The notes under the pieces are model-generated. The model did no database searches, was not told the origin of the DNA, and saw only the letters and a program-made list of their open reading frames with translations. From Oryzicola mucosus (GTDB lineage Bacteria > Pseudomonadota > Alphaproteobacteria > Rhizobiales > Rhizobiaceae): a stretch of DNA of 64,000 bases. Positions 18,385 through 28,216 of the stretch are shown here, piece after piece (positions within the stretch are counted from its first letter, which is position 1; every line of letters begins with the position of its first letter). Location of the stretch: positions 62,001-126,000 of the forward strand of contig NZ_JACVVX010000005.1 of the NCBI RefSeq assembly GCF_014534685.1, given 5' to 3'. The position numbers and the translations under genes are program-made.

Positions 18385-19214
18385 GCAAGCCGAATCCCAC
18401 CGTCAGCGTTGGCGCAACGCAGTTCTCCAACACCGCGCCGCTCGCCCTGATCGCGGGTCCGTGCCAGTTGGAGACCCGCCAGCACGCTTTCGACATGGCC
18501 GGCGCGCTGAAGGAGATGTGCGGCAAGCTGGGCATCGGGCTGGTCTACAAGTCGAGCTTCGACAAGGCCAACCGGACGTCGCTCTCGGGCAAGCGCGGTG
18601 CGGGACTGGAGGCGGCGCTGCCGATCTTCGCCGACATCCGCAAGGAGTTCGGCCTGCCGGTGCTGACAGACGTGCACACCGAAGAGCAATGCGCTGTCGT
18701 CGGCGAGGTGGTGGATGTCCTGCAGATTCCCGCCTTCCTCAGCCGCCAGACCGATCTTTTGATCGCCGCCGCCAACACCGGCAAGGTGGTCAACGTCAAG
18801 AAGGGCCAGTTCCTGGCGCCGTGGGACATGAAGAACGTCGTCGCCAAGGTGACGGATTCGGGCAATGCCAATGTGATGGTGACCGAGCGCGGCGCCTCCT
18901 TCGGCTACAACACGCTGGTCTCCGACATGCGCGCGCTGCCGATCCTGGCGGAACTCGGCGCGCCGGTGATCTTCGATGCGACCCATTCGGTGCAGCAGCC
19001 GGGCGGGCAGGGCGGTTCCACCGGCGGCGAACGCCGCTTCGTCGAAACGCTGGCGCGTGCGGCGGTGGCCGTGGGCGTGGCCGGCGTGTTCATCGAAACG
19101 CACCAGGACCCCGACAACGCTCCTTCCGACGGGCCCAACATGGTGCCGCTGAAAGACCTGCCGGCTTTGCTGGAAAAACTCATGGCCTTCGACCGGATCG
19201 CGAAAGGCACCTGA
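18381..19214 (+). CDS. kdsA: 3-deoxy-8-phosphooctulonate (KDO-8-P) synthase
   Basis: 277 residues. It condenses arabinose-5-phosphate with phosphoenolpyruvate, the first committed step toward KDO of lipopolysaccharide. Motifs: LIAGPCQLE with C28, [22 protein letters not shown] and [11 protein letters not shown]. Cysteine at the position where E. coli has asparagine marks the metal-dependent class of the enzyme (family knowledge). Starts inside the VOC stop codon and its own stop overlaps the next gene, giving a tightly coupled three-gene unit. Confidence 0.97.
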   Translation: MSKPNPTVSVGATQFSNTAPLALIAGPCQLETRQHAFDMAGALKEMCGKLGIGLVYKSSFDKANRTSLSGKRGAGLEAALPIFADIRKEFGLPVLTDVHTEEQCAVVGEVVDVLQIPAFLSRQTDLLIAAANTGKVVNVKKGQFLAPWDMKNVVAKVTDSGNANVMVTERGASFGYNTLVSDMRALPILAELGAPVIFDATHSVQQPGGQGGSTGGERRFVETLARAAVAVGVAGVFIETHQDPDNAPSDGPNMVPLKDLPALLEKLMAFDRIAKGT

Positions 19215-19780
19215 TGGGCGTCGTCATCCATCTCAATGGATGGCCGGGCAGCGGCAAGCTGACGATTGCCCGGGAACTCGCCGCGCGGCTGGACGCAAGG
19301 GTGATCGACAGCCACACCTTGCTCAACCCTTCCGAGGCGCTCTATGAACGCCACGACCTCGCCTATGGGACGCTGCGCCGCGAAGTTCGCGAGCTGATCT
19401 TCAGCCATTTGCGGCGAATGGACCAGCGCGTTCCGCTGATCTTCACCGACGCGCTGTCGGATGACGCCTGGGATACGAAGATGTTCGACGAGTACCGCGC
19501 GCTTGCCACCGCGCGCCGGGCGCGCCTGGTGTCGGTGGTGCTGCAATGCTCCGAGGAAGAGAATGAGCGGCGGCTGGTCTCGCAAGGCCGCGCCGCGCAG
19601 CAGAAGCTGACGCGCATCAGCACGTTGCGGCACCTGCGCGAAAACTATCGCCTGCTGCGGCCGGCTGAGGTGGAGTGCTACACGCTCGACGTCAGCGTGA
19701 TGACGGTGGATGACGCAGCCGGCTGGATCGTGTCGAGCGCGGGCCTTTCGCAGCCGGAACGGCGTATGAGCGGCGGGTAG
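19214..19780 (+). CDS. P-loop ATPase/kinase-like protein
   Basis: 188 residues starting ATG within the kdsA stop (TGATG). A Walker A loop, HLNGWPGSGKLTIARELA (residues 6-23), is followed by a Walker B-like strand VPLIFTDALSDDAWDT and an arginine-rich lid (EENERRLVSQGRAAQQKLTR). The layout is that of small nucleoside/shikimate-kinase-like phosphotransferases. The substrate is unknown. Coupling to kdsA may hint at a sugar or nucleotide substrate, but this is speculation. Confidence 0.75.
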   Translation: MGVVIHLNGWPGSGKLTIARELAARLDARVIDSHTLLNPSEALYERHDLAYGTLRREVRELIFSHLRRMDQRVPLIFTDALSDDAWDTKMFDEYRALATARRARLVSVVLQCSEEENERRLVSQGRAAQQKLTRISTLRHLRENYRLLRPAEVECYTLDVSVMTVDDAAGWIVSSAGLSQPERRMSGG

Positions 19781-19811
19781 TGATTGCTCACCGCAATCGC
19801 TGTGATTGATG

Positions 19812-19937
19812 CCCCCTCATCCGGCCCTTCGGGCCACCTTCTCCCCGCTGGGGAGAAGGGACTGGCGCTGTGCCCACCGCTTTCCTCTCCCCAGCGGGGA
19901 GAGGGTGGCCGAGCGTAGCGGAGGCCGGGTGAGGGGG
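19812..19937. repeat. Intergenic inverted mosaic repeat
   Basis: Left part ccccctcatccggcccttcg, then ccaccttctccccgctgggg; right part cctctccccagcggggagag, then ggccgggtgaggggg. The arms are near-exact inverses around a short centre. Same general family as the repeats at 3346-4154, with a different core (ctgggg instead of ttgcgg). Confidence 0.7.
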
Positions 19938-19991
19938 AAATATCTGTGTGATAGCCGCCATAGGGCAAAGCGACTGTCAGTGAAGACAATC

Positions 19992-20966
19992 CTACTGCTC
20001 CACGCCCTCAGACAAAATAAAATCCGCGACTGCCGGCACCACGCCGGGCGCGAGAGGCAATGCGGGATCGGCGTAGGTCGCGACATTGGCGGCGGGGTCG
20101 TCGGTCGCGACCGCCTTCAGCACGTGGTTGGCATCAGGCAGAAGCCGAAGCACCGCCTGCGCATTGGCGTCCTTCAGCGAGTAGGCGTCTTCGGTGCTGA
20201 CCTGCAGGTCGCGCTCGCCTTGCACGATCAGCGCCGGCCCCTTGTAATCCGACATCATGCGAGCGGGATCGTGCGCAAACAGATCGATCCAGAAGCGCTG
20301 CAAATGCGGCGCGAAGAACGCTGCGACGTTCGGTGTCAGGTTTGAGACGTCAACAGTCCTGCCCGCATCGAGATCGTCGATGACACCGTCGGTCTGGTTG
20401 AGGATCGAGGCATTGGCCGGGTTCTTGCGCAACTGTTCGCGCAGCACTTCGGCCAATGGCCTGCCGGGCACCGCCAGCAGGACCACGCCGCATATGTCGG
20501 GAGCATGCCGTGCCGCGGCAAGCGCGATCAGCCCGCCCTCGCTGTGGCCGACGATCCAGACGCAAGCCGCGCCGGTTTCGCGGCGGATTTCGGCAATCCA
20601 GTTCAGCGTATCGCCGGCATAGGCGCGGATGGACACGTCGTAGGGGTCTGGAACGGCATCTCTGCTGCCGCCAAGGCCGCGCTTGTCCGTGCGCACTGTG
20701 GCGATGCCTCGCGCAGCGAGACCTTCCGCCAGCAGCCGGTAGGTGGAGGCCCGGACGCCGAACGCGCTGTTGCCGTCGCGGTCTGTCGGCCCGGAACCCG
20801 GCACGATCAGCGCTATCGGTGGGCGCTGCACAGTTTCCGGCGCCAGCATGGTTCCGCGAAGCGGCCCGCGCGGGCCTTGGGTCTCGACCTCGGAGGCAAT
20901 GGGGCCGGCAAAGGCGGTAAGGCTTGCTCCAAGCGTGAGGCCGAGAGCCAGGAGTGGGATGCGCAT
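19992..20966 (-). CDS. Exported alpha/beta hydrolase
   Basis: 324 residues from ATG at 20966. Residues 1-20 (MRIPLLALGLTLGASLTAFA) form a Sec signal peptide ending A-F-A-G. The hydrolase core has the oxyanion region LIVPGSGPTDRDGNS and the nucleophile elbow VGHSEGG, with acid and histidine expected in QGERDLQVS and DANHVLKAV. Substrate unknown (esterase/peptidase-type). The open frame continues far upstream opposite eno; that part is a shadow. Confidence 0.85.
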   Translation of the reverse strand: MRIPLLALGLTLGASLTAFAGPIASEVETQGPRGPLRGTMLAPETVQRPPIALIVPGSGPTDRDGNSAFGVRASTYRLLAEGLAARGIATVRTDKRGLGGSRDAVPDPYDVSIRAYAGDTLNWIAEIRRETGAACVWIVGHSEGGLIALAAARHAPDICGVVLLAVPGRPLAEVLREQLRKNPANASILNQTDGVIDDLDAGRTVDVSNLTPNVAAFFAPHLQRFWIDLFAHDPARMMSDYKGPALIVQGERDLQVSTEDAYSLKDANAQAVLRLLPDANHVLKAVATDDPAANVATYADPALPLAPGVVPAVADFILSEGVEQ

Positions 20967-21065
20967 GCGGTCTATCCGGCTTGAGTTCGCCCTCCCATAC
21001 CAATCGCCGACGCGCGATACCATGGCAGGAAAGCGACGTCTTGTCGTTCCGGGACGACTATTTGA

Positions 21066-22436
<1,371 letters not shown>

Positions 22437-22459
22437 GACGCCAAGGCGAGATTGAACGG

Positions 22460-22488
22460 AAAAGGCGGGGAGAGATCCCCGCCTTTTT
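22460..22488 (+). terminator. Terminator after eno
   Basis: AAAAGGCGGGG - agagat - CCCCGCCTTTTT, followed by gtttttc: a strong 11-bp stem with T-run. It sits between eno and the convergent GNAT gene and may serve both. Confidence 0.9.
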
Positions 22489-22503
22489 GTTTTTCCTTTG
22501 TTC

Positions 22504-23232
22504 TCAAGGCTTCTCTGGTTTCGCGCCAATGAGTTTCGCCAGGTATTTCGATCTTGATCCGTCCCAGCCGCAGCGAATGCAATGATCTCGAACAAACATG
22601 TGTTCGCAGTTGTCATAGCCATAGAGATGGTGTGAGCAGTCAGGACATAGGGACGCCATCTTCGAAGACGAGGACAAGAACTGACTGCCGCATTCATCGC
22701 AAACGGTGGCGGTCGGCCCGCTCGGCGTGGAGCAGGCGGCATTGTCCAGCTTCAGATACACACTATCCACCCATCGCCCGGCGATCTCAAAGGTGCGCTC
22801 GGCGCGGCCGGTTTCGCCGAATCCAAGGCGGGCGAGTAGGGCCAGCGAAGCCGTATTGCGCGGGTCGACATCGGCGATGACAGACGGCAGGCGGTGCACC
22901 GTGAAGGCGCGATCGAGGATCGACCGCAACGCCTCCGTGGCGAAACCCTGTCCCCAGACGTCGGGGTGAAACAAATAGCCGATTTCGGGAAAACGGTAGA
23001 GGCCGGCCTTGCCGATCACCCGGCCGTCGTGCTCGACGATGAAATCCTCACCTTCGTCGGGCTCGATGTCGATCATCCGCCCCAGCCATTCCCGCGTCAT
23101 GTCGAGCGATGCGTGCGGCTCGGTCGACCAGTAGGCCATTGCCCTGGCATCAGACAGGAGAAGATGCAGCGGCTCTAGGTCGGTCTCTCTGGCGTGTCGC
23201 AGCTTAAGACGCGGTGTGCGTATCTCGGTCAT
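22504..23232 (-). CDS. GNAT acetyltransferase fused to a cysteine-rich zinc-ribbon tail
   Basis: 242 residues from ATG at 23232 (MTEIRTPRLKLRHARETD). Residues 1-165 are a GNAT domain of the RimJ/RimL type (FPEIGYLFHPDVWGQGFATE, then DVDPRNTASLALLARLGF). Residues about 175-242 hold CDECGSQF, CPDCSHHLYGYDNCEH and CIRCGWDGSRSKYL, four cysteine pairs or near-pairs consistent with two zinc sites. The fusion is continuous, with no frameshift sign. The substrate is unknown; the tail could guide the enzyme to a protein or RNA partner. The frame extends upstream to 23286, but the chosen ATG opens the GNAT fold. Confidence 0.78.
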   Translation of the reverse strand: MTEIRTPRLKLRHARETDLEPLHLLLSDARAMAYWSTEPHASLDMTREWLGRMIDIEPDEGEDFIVEHDGRVIGKAGLYRFPEIGYLFHPDVWGQGFATEALRSILDRAFTVHRLPSVIADVDPRNTASLALLARLGFGETGRAERTFEIAGRWVDSVYLKLDNAACSTPSGPTATVCDECGSQFLSSSSKMASLCPDCSHHLYGYDNCEHMFVRDHCIRCGWDGSRSKYLAKLIGAKPEKP

Positions 23233-23352
23233 GAGCGGAGGCGTAACATGGTGTTCACGCCCGGAAAAGCGTTTGGCAGCCGGCATGAGCCGCGCTGCGT
23301 TGTCAAAAGAATCTCCAGCGTTAGCTTATGGCGAATTCCGGCAATTCGGCTA

Positions 23353-23388
23353 TTGACCAAATCAATATATCCATTATTCTGGATATAT
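23353..23388 (+). promoter_or_regulatory. arsR promoter and ArsR operator
   Basis: A -35 hexamer TTGACC (23353-23358), a 16-base spacer and a -10 TATTCT (23375-23380) overlie a perfect inverted repeat ATATATCCA - TTATTC - TGGATATAT (23365-23388). The right arm reaches into the arsR ATG at 23387. Predicted transcription start is at or within a base of the start codon. Binding of ArsR here would block the promoter until arsenite releases it. Confidence 0.7.
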
Positions 23389-23737
23389 GGAATCAAATGA
23401 TGCTATCGCGGCTCTGGCAGCCCTCGCACAGCCGACCAGGCTGGAAACGTTCCGGCTGCTGGTGCGGCACGAGCCGGAAGGCATCGCCGCCGGCGAATTG
23501 GCTCGGATGCTCGATGTGCCGCAGAACACGATGTCTGCGCATCTCGCGACCTTGGCGCGGGCAGGGCTGGTGAGTCATGAGCGCCAGAGCCGGTCGATCA
23601 TCTACAGGGCCGATCTCGATGGGTTTCGCGCGCTGACCTTGTTCATGATCAAGGATTGCTGCGGTGGGCGTTCGGAACTCTGCGCGCCGCTGGTCGCCGA
23701 GCTGACGCCGTGCTGCGCGCCAAAGGCGATGTGCTGA
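23387..23737 (+). CDS. arsR: ArsR-family arsenic-responsive repressor
   Basis: 116 residues with a winged-helix domain (AALAQPTRLETFRLL, then VPQNTMSAHLATLARAGLV). It lacks the classic ELCVCDL metal motif; instead cysteines cluster at 91, 92, 99, 109, 110 and 116 (DCCGGRSELC and PCCAPKAMC). This resembles the C-terminal arsenite site of the Acidithiobacillus-type ArsR. First gene of the ars operon, with a palindromic operator over its promoter. The start codon overlaps the operator and no ribosome site is present, so the message is probably leaderless. Confidence 0.92.
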   Translation: MESNDAIAALAALAQPTRLETFRLLVRHEPEGIAAGELARMLDVPQNTMSAHLATLARAGLVSHERQSRSIIYRADLDGFRALTLFMIKDCCGGRSELCAPLVAELTPCCAPKAMC

Positions 23738-23778
23738 TGGATCATCCACTGTCTTCAAGTTAACCACGGAAGAAATCC

Positions 23779-24306
23779 ATGACCGAGAGAGTCTACAACG
23801 TGCTGTTTTTATGCACGGGCAATTCCGCACGGTCCATCCTGGGCGAGGCGATCCTCAACCATGAGGGGCAAGGCCGTTTCCGCGCCTTCTCGGCCGGCAG
23901 CCATCCGAAAGGCGAAGTCAATCCGCTCGCCTTGAACGAATTGCGGGCTCTTGGCTATGACACACGGGACCTGTCGTCAAAAAGCTGGGAAGCATTCGCC
24001 GAGCCGGATTCGCCGCAGATGGACTTCATCTTCACCGTTTGCGACTCGGCGGCGGGCGAAGCCTGTCCGGTCTGGCTTGGCCACCCCATGACGGCGCATT
24101 GGGGGATCGAGGACCCGGCTGCCGTCGAGGGTTCCGAAGTCGAACGGCAGCGCGCCTTCGCGCAGGCCGCGCGCTTTCTCAAGAACCGTATCTCGGCCTT
24201 CCTCAACCTTCCGCTCGCCACCATCGACCGCATGGCCCTGGCGCAGCGCCTGCGCCAGATCGGCGCCTCGGAAGGCTCGACGCAGCTTGCGGAGAAGACC
24301 AGCTGA
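23779..24306 (+). CDS. arsC: Arsenate reductase, low-molecular-weight phosphatase type
   Basis: 175 residues. The phosphatase-type loop C12-T-G-N-S-A-R18-S (FLCTGNSARS) opens the protein, as in thioredoxin-linked arsenate reductases of the Staphylococcus type. Later motifs are FSAGSHPKGEVNPLAL and FTVCDSAAGEACPVW, supplying further cysteines. It reduces arsenate to arsenite for export. The stop overlaps the acr3 start (TGATG). A second reductase of another family is encoded two genes downstream. Confidence 0.88.
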   Translation: MTERVYNVLFLCTGNSARSILGEAILNHEGQGRFRAFSAGSHPKGEVNPLALNELRALGYDTRDLSSKSWEAFAEPDSPQMDFIFTVCDSAAGEACPVWLGHPMTAHWGIEDPAAVEGSEVERQRAFAQAARFLKNRISAFLNLPLATIDRMALAQRLRQIGASEGSTQLAEKTS

Positions 24307-25364
24307 TGTCCGTCTTTGAACGTTACCTCACCGTCTGGGTGATGCTGTGCATCGTCGTCGGCATCGCGCTCGGGCATCTCATGCCGGGTGTCTTCCAGGC
24401 CGTCGGCAGCGCCGAAATTGCCAAGGTGAACATCCCCGTCGCGCTGCTGATCTGGCTGATGGTCATTCCGATGCTGCTCCGGATCGATTTCGGCGCGCTG
24501 TCGAAGGTCGGCCAGTATTGGCGCGGCATCGGCGTGACGCTGTTCATCAACTGGGCGGTCAAGCCCTTCTCCATGGCGCTGCTGGCGTGGCTGTTCATCG
24601 GCTGGCTGTTCCGGCCGATGTTGCCCGCCGACCAGATCGATTCCTACATTGCCGGCCTGATCATCCTGGCGGCGGCACCGTGCACGGCGATGGTGTTCGT
24701 CTGGTCGAACCTGACCAAGGGCGAGCCGCATTTCACGCTCAGCCAGGTCGCGCTCAACGACGCGATCATGATCGTGGCTTTCGCGCCGATCGTCGGTCTG
24801 CTGCTGGGGCTCTCCGCGATCACCGTGCCGTGGGATACGCTGATGATCTCTGTGGCGCTTTACATCCTGGTTCCCGTGGCGATTGCACAACTGCTGCGCC
24901 GCAGTTTGATGGCGAACGGGGATTCGCGCCCGTTGGACAGGCTGATAGCAACCCTCCAGCCGATCTCGCTGGTCGCGCTGTTGGCGACGCTGGTGCTCCT
25001 GTTCGGCTTCCAGGGCGACCAGATTATCGCCCAGCCCACGATCATCGCGCTGCTCGCTGTGCCGATCCTGATCCAGGTCTATTTCAACTCGGGTCTCGCC
25101 TATCTGCTCAACCGGATATCGGGCGAGCAGCATTGCGTGGCCGGACCCTCCGCCCTGATCGGCGCGAGCAATTTCTTCGAGCTCGCGGTCGCCGCCGCCA
25201 TCAGCCTGTTCGGCTTCCAATCGGGCGCCGCCCTTGCAACCGTCGTGGGCGTGCTCATCGAAGTGCCGGTGATGCTGTCCGTGGTCTGGATCGTGAACCG
25301 TTCGAAGCGCTGGTACGAGGCCGGCATTTCCGTTTCCAAAACCCCCGCCAGCGAGAGGGCGTGA
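24306..25364 (+). CDS. acr3: Arsenite efflux transporter, ACR3 family
   Basis: 352 residues with about ten membrane segments. The family core LAAAPCTAMVFVWSNLTKGE, with the conserved cysteine in the fourth segment, and the later GPSALIGASNFFELAVAAAI identify ACR3 rather than ArsB. It expels arsenite using the proton gradient, in the cytoplasmic membrane. Its start lies in the arsC stop codon, so translation is coupled. Confidence 0.94.
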   Translation: MSVFERYLTVWVMLCIVVGIALGHLMPGVFQAVGSAEIAKVNIPVALLIWLMVIPMLLRIDFGALSKVGQYWRGIGVTLFINWAVKPFSMALLAWLFIGWLFRPMLPADQIDSYIAGLIILAAAPCTAMVFVWSNLTKGEPHFTLSQVALNDAIMIVAFAPIVGLLLGLSAITVPWDTLMISVALYILVPVAIAQLLRRSLMANGDSRPLDRLIATLQPISLVALLATLVLLFGFQGDQIIAQPTIIALLAVPILIQVYFNSGLAYLLNRISGEQHCVAGPSALIGASNFFELAVAAAISLFGFQSGAALATVVGVLIEVPVMLSVVWIVNRSKRWYEAGISVSKTPASERA

Positions 25365-25366
25365 GC

Positions 25367-25789
25367 ATGAACGTGACCATTTTTCACAATCCGGAGTGCG
25401 GCACGTCGCGCAACACCTTGGCGATGATCCGCAACGCCGGCATCGAACCCACCGTGGTCGAGTATCTGAAAACGCCACCGGCCCGCACAGCGCTTGAGAG
25501 CATGATCGCGGATGCCGGGTTGAGCGTGCGCGAGGCGATCCGCGAAAAGGGCACGCCGTATGAAGCGCTGGGGCTCGGCGATCCTTCGCTGACCGACGAG
25601 CAATTGCTCGACGCGATGATGGAGCATCCCATCCTGATCAACCGTCCCTTCGTCGTCACGCCTCTGGGCACGCGACTGTGCCGCCCGTCCGAAGTGGTGC
25701 TCGACATCCTGCCCGATACGCACAGGGGAGCTTTTGTGAAAGAAGACGGCGAACGGGTGCTGGACGAAAAAGGCGAGCGCATTGTCTGA
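25367..25789 (+). CDS. arsC: Arsenate reductase, glutaredoxin type
   Basis: 140 residues beginning [20 protein letters not shown]. The active cysteine is C11 in the N-P-x-C-G-T-S-R motif of the glutaredoxin-coupled ArsC (R773 plasmid type). The region [12 protein letters not shown] with two arginines nearby (RLCRPSE) completes the site. It begins two bases after the acr3 stop and overlaps arsH by eight bases. Confidence 0.94.
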   Translation: MNVTIFHNPECGTSRNTLAMIRNAGIEPTVVEYLKTPPARTALESMIADAGLSVREAIREKGTPYEALGLGDPSLTDEQLLDAMMEHPILINRPFVVTPLGTRLCRPSEVVLDILPDTHRGAFVKEDGERVLDEKGERIV

Positions 25790-26489
25790 TCTGCCCGCCG
25801 CAAGCCGCGAGCATTTGGCGCAACCGGATTTCGGCGCGCTGCGGCCCGCCTTTTCCAGCCATAGACCGCGCATCCTCATCCTCTATGGCTCCCTGCGGGA
25901 GGTGTCATACAGCCGGCTGCTGGCGGAGGAAGCGCGGCGTCTGCTGGAGCATTTCGGCTGCGAGGTCAGGCTGTTCGATCCGAAAAGCCTGCCGCTGCCG
26001 GACGATGCACCAGCCTCCCATCCCAAAGTGCAGGAGTTGCGGGAATTGTCGCAATGGTCGGAAGGGCAGGTCTGGGTCAGTCCCGAACGTCATGGCGCCA
26101 TGACCGGCATCATGAAGGCGCAGATCGACTGGATCCCCCTTGCGCTCGGCGCGGTGCGCCCGACGCAGGGCAAGACTTTGGCCGTCATGCAGGTATCGGG
26201 CGGTTCCCAGTCGTTCAACGCCGTCAACCAGATGCGTATCCTCGGCCGCTGGATGCGGATGATCACCATCCCCAACCAGTCGTCCGTGGCCAAGGCCTTC
26301 CAGGAATTCGGGACGGACGGCAGGATGAAGCCCTCGGCTTATTACGACCGTGTTGTCGACGTCTGCGAGGAACTGGTGAAGTTCACCTTGCTGACACGCG
26401 ACGCGTCACCGTATCTGACGGACCGCTACAGCGAGCGGAAGGAAGATGCAGCCAGGCTTGAGAAGCATATCGGACTGCGATCCATCTGA
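25782..26489 (+). CDS. arsH: ArsH organoarsenical oxidase
   Basis: 235 residues from a TTG start at 25782 that overlaps the end of arsC. NADPH-dependent FMN reductase fold: [20 protein letters not shown] is the flavin phosphate loop and [20 protein letters not shown] is an ArsH signature. ArsH oxidises trivalent organoarsenicals to less toxic pentavalent forms (family knowledge). Last gene of the ars operon. Confidence 0.93.
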   Translation: MSDLPAASREHLAQPDFGALRPAFSSHRPRILILYGSLREVSYSRLLAEEARRLLEHFGCEVRLFDPKSLPLPDDAPASHPKVQELRELSQWSEGQVWVSPERHGAMTGIMKAQIDWIPLALGAVRPTQGKTLAVMQVSGGSQSFNAVNQMRILGRWMRMITIPNQSSVAKAFQEFGTDGRMKPSAYYDRVVDVCEELVKFTLLTRDASPYLTDRYSERKEDAARLEKHIGLRSI

Positions 26490-26607
26490 GGCGCGAAAGC
26501 AAATAGGCGCGGTGTTTTATGCGCTTCGGCAGGGTCCTTGCCTCGCTCCGTAACCGTCCATTAAGCACAATTCTGCGACAAAGGCGGGCGAAAGGAATCC
26601 GACCGCC

Positions 26608-26934
26608 ATGTGGACACGCCAGCACAAACCGAGACATACGGGCAAGCTCATCGTACCGACCCTGTGCGTGGCATTCCTGTCCTATTTCGGATTCCATGCC
26701 TATAATGGCCAGTACGGCATCTATGCGAAGTATCGCTATGAGGAGCAGGCGGTCTCGCTGCAGAAGCAGCTCGACCTTCGCCGCGCCGAGCGAATGGAGA
26801 TCGAGCGCCGGGTGCAGCTGGTCCATGACGGCAGCATGCAGCGGGATATGCTGGACGAGCAGGCGCGGCGCGCGCTGAACGTCTCCAAGCCCGATGAGGT
26901 CACCATCATGCGTACAGGGCGTACCCCTTATTGA
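26608..26934 (+). CDS. ftsB: FtsB/DivIC septum formation initiator
   Basis: 108 residues: a short basic N terminus, one membrane helix (about 14-31, KLIVPTLCVAFLSYFGFHAY) and a coiled coil (about 40-75, YEEQAVSLQKQLDLRRAERM). This is the layout of FtsB, which with FtsL and FtsQ links early and late division proteins in the periplasm. A ribosome site aaagga stands before the start. In many alphaproteobacteria the gene sits between eno and pdhA, as here if the ars region is ignored. Confidence 0.85.
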   Translation: MWTRQHKPRHTGKLIVPTLCVAFLSYFGFHAYNGQYGIYAKYRYEEQAVSLQKQLDLRRAERMEIERRVQLVHDGSMQRDMLDEQARRALNVSKPDEVTIMRTGRTPY

Positions 26935-27153
26935 TGAAAATGCTGCACGGCACAGTCGAAATGGTGCAAAGCAGCAATTAACCTGAAAGCGGTTAACCGG
27001 CAATATTTGTAACGATTAGAGCGTCTTAACTGCATGTCAGCCATGCGTTTTTTCGCATGGATTAGGTGTCTGCGCCGTGTTAGCGTCAAGGCAATGGTGG
27101 GGAGGTTTCATCTCCTCCAATGTCCGCCAAGAGACGTCAACAGGGAGTGATGC

Positions 27154-28203
27154 ATGGCTACCGCAGCCCGAAAAGCGCCTGCCAAATCCAAAGCCAAATC
27201 AGATACCAAACTCAGTTCGGCGCTGTCCGCGCCCGCTCCGCTCGATTTCGACAAGAGCCAGGAACTCGACGCCTATCGCGGCATGCTGCTCATCCGCCGC
27301 TTCGAGGAAAAGGCCGGCCAGCTCTATGGCATGGGCTTCATCGGCGGCTTCTGCCATCTCTACATCGGCCAGGAGGCTGTCGTCACCGGCCTCGAAATGT
27401 CACTAAAAGACGGCGATCAGATGATCACCGCCTATCGCGACCACGGTCACATGCTCGCCATGGACATGTCGCCACGCGGCGTGATGGCTGAGCTGACCGG
27501 ACGCAGGGGCGGCTATTCCAAGGGGAAGGGCGGCTCCATGCACATGTTCTCCAAGGAAAAGAACTTCTATGGCGGCCACGGCATCGTCGGCGCGCAGGTG
27601 TCGCTCGGCACCGGTCTCGCCTTCGCCAACCGCTACCGCGAAAACGACAATGTCTGCCTCACCTTCTTCGGCGACGGCGCGGCCAACCAGGGCCAGGTCT
27701 ATGAGAGCTTCAACATGGCGGCGCTCTGGAAGCTGCCGGTGATCTATGTGATCGAGAACAACCGCTACGCCATGGGCACGGCGGTGTCGCGCGCTTCGGC
27801 CGAGACCGATTTCTCCCATCGCGGCCTGTCCTTCAAGATCCCCGGCATCCAGGTCGACGGCATGGATGTACGCGCGGTCAAGGCCGCCGGCGACATGGCG
27901 GTGGAATGGTGCCGCTCGGGCCAGGGCCCGATGATCCTCGAAATGCAGACCTATCGCTATCGCGGCCACTCGATGTCCGATCCGGCCAAGTATCGTTCCA
28001 AGGACGAAGTGCAGAAAATGCGCTCCGAGCACGACCCGATCGAGCAGGTCAAGGCGCGGCTGATCGAGAAGAACTGGGCAAGCGAAGACGAGCTCAAGGC
28101 CATCGACAAGGAAGTGCGCGACATCGTCGCCGATGCGGCCGATTTCGCGCAGACAGATCCGGAGCCGGATGCATCCGAACTCTGGACAGATATCGTCCAC
28201 TAA
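27154..28203 (+). CDS. pdhA: Pyruvate dehydrogenase E1 component, alpha subunit
   Basis: 349 residues. With PdhB it decarboxylates pyruvate using thiamine diphosphate and loads acetyl onto lipoyl groups. The thiamine diphosphate motif runs from [17 protein letters not shown] to [10 protein letters not shown]; the phosphorylation-loop-like region [15 protein letters not shown] is conserved. The N-terminal 25 residues are Ala/Lys-rich and poorly conserved. Upstream, 26935-27153, has a small hairpin CCATGCG-tttttt-CGCATGG (27041-27060), and cagggag precedes the ATG. First gene of pdhABC. Confidence 0.97.
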   Translation: MATAARKAPAKSKAKSDTKLSSALSAPAPLDFDKSQELDAYRGMLLIRRFEEKAGQLYGMGFIGGFCHLYIGQEAVVTGLEMSLKDGDQMITAYRDHGHMLAMDMSPRGVMAELTGRRGGYSKGKGGSMHMFSKEKNFYGGHGIVGAQVSLGTGLAFANRYRENDNVCLTFFGDGAANQGQVYESFNMAALWKLPVIYVIENNRYAMGTAVSRASAETDFSHRGLSFKIPGIQVDGMDVRAVKAAGDMAVEWCRSGQGPMILEMQTYRYRGHSMSDPAKYRSKDEVQKMRSEHDPIEQVKARLIEKNWASEDELKAIDKEVRDIVADAADFAQTDPEPDASELWTDIVH

Positions 28204-28216
28204 GGGAGGGCCGACC

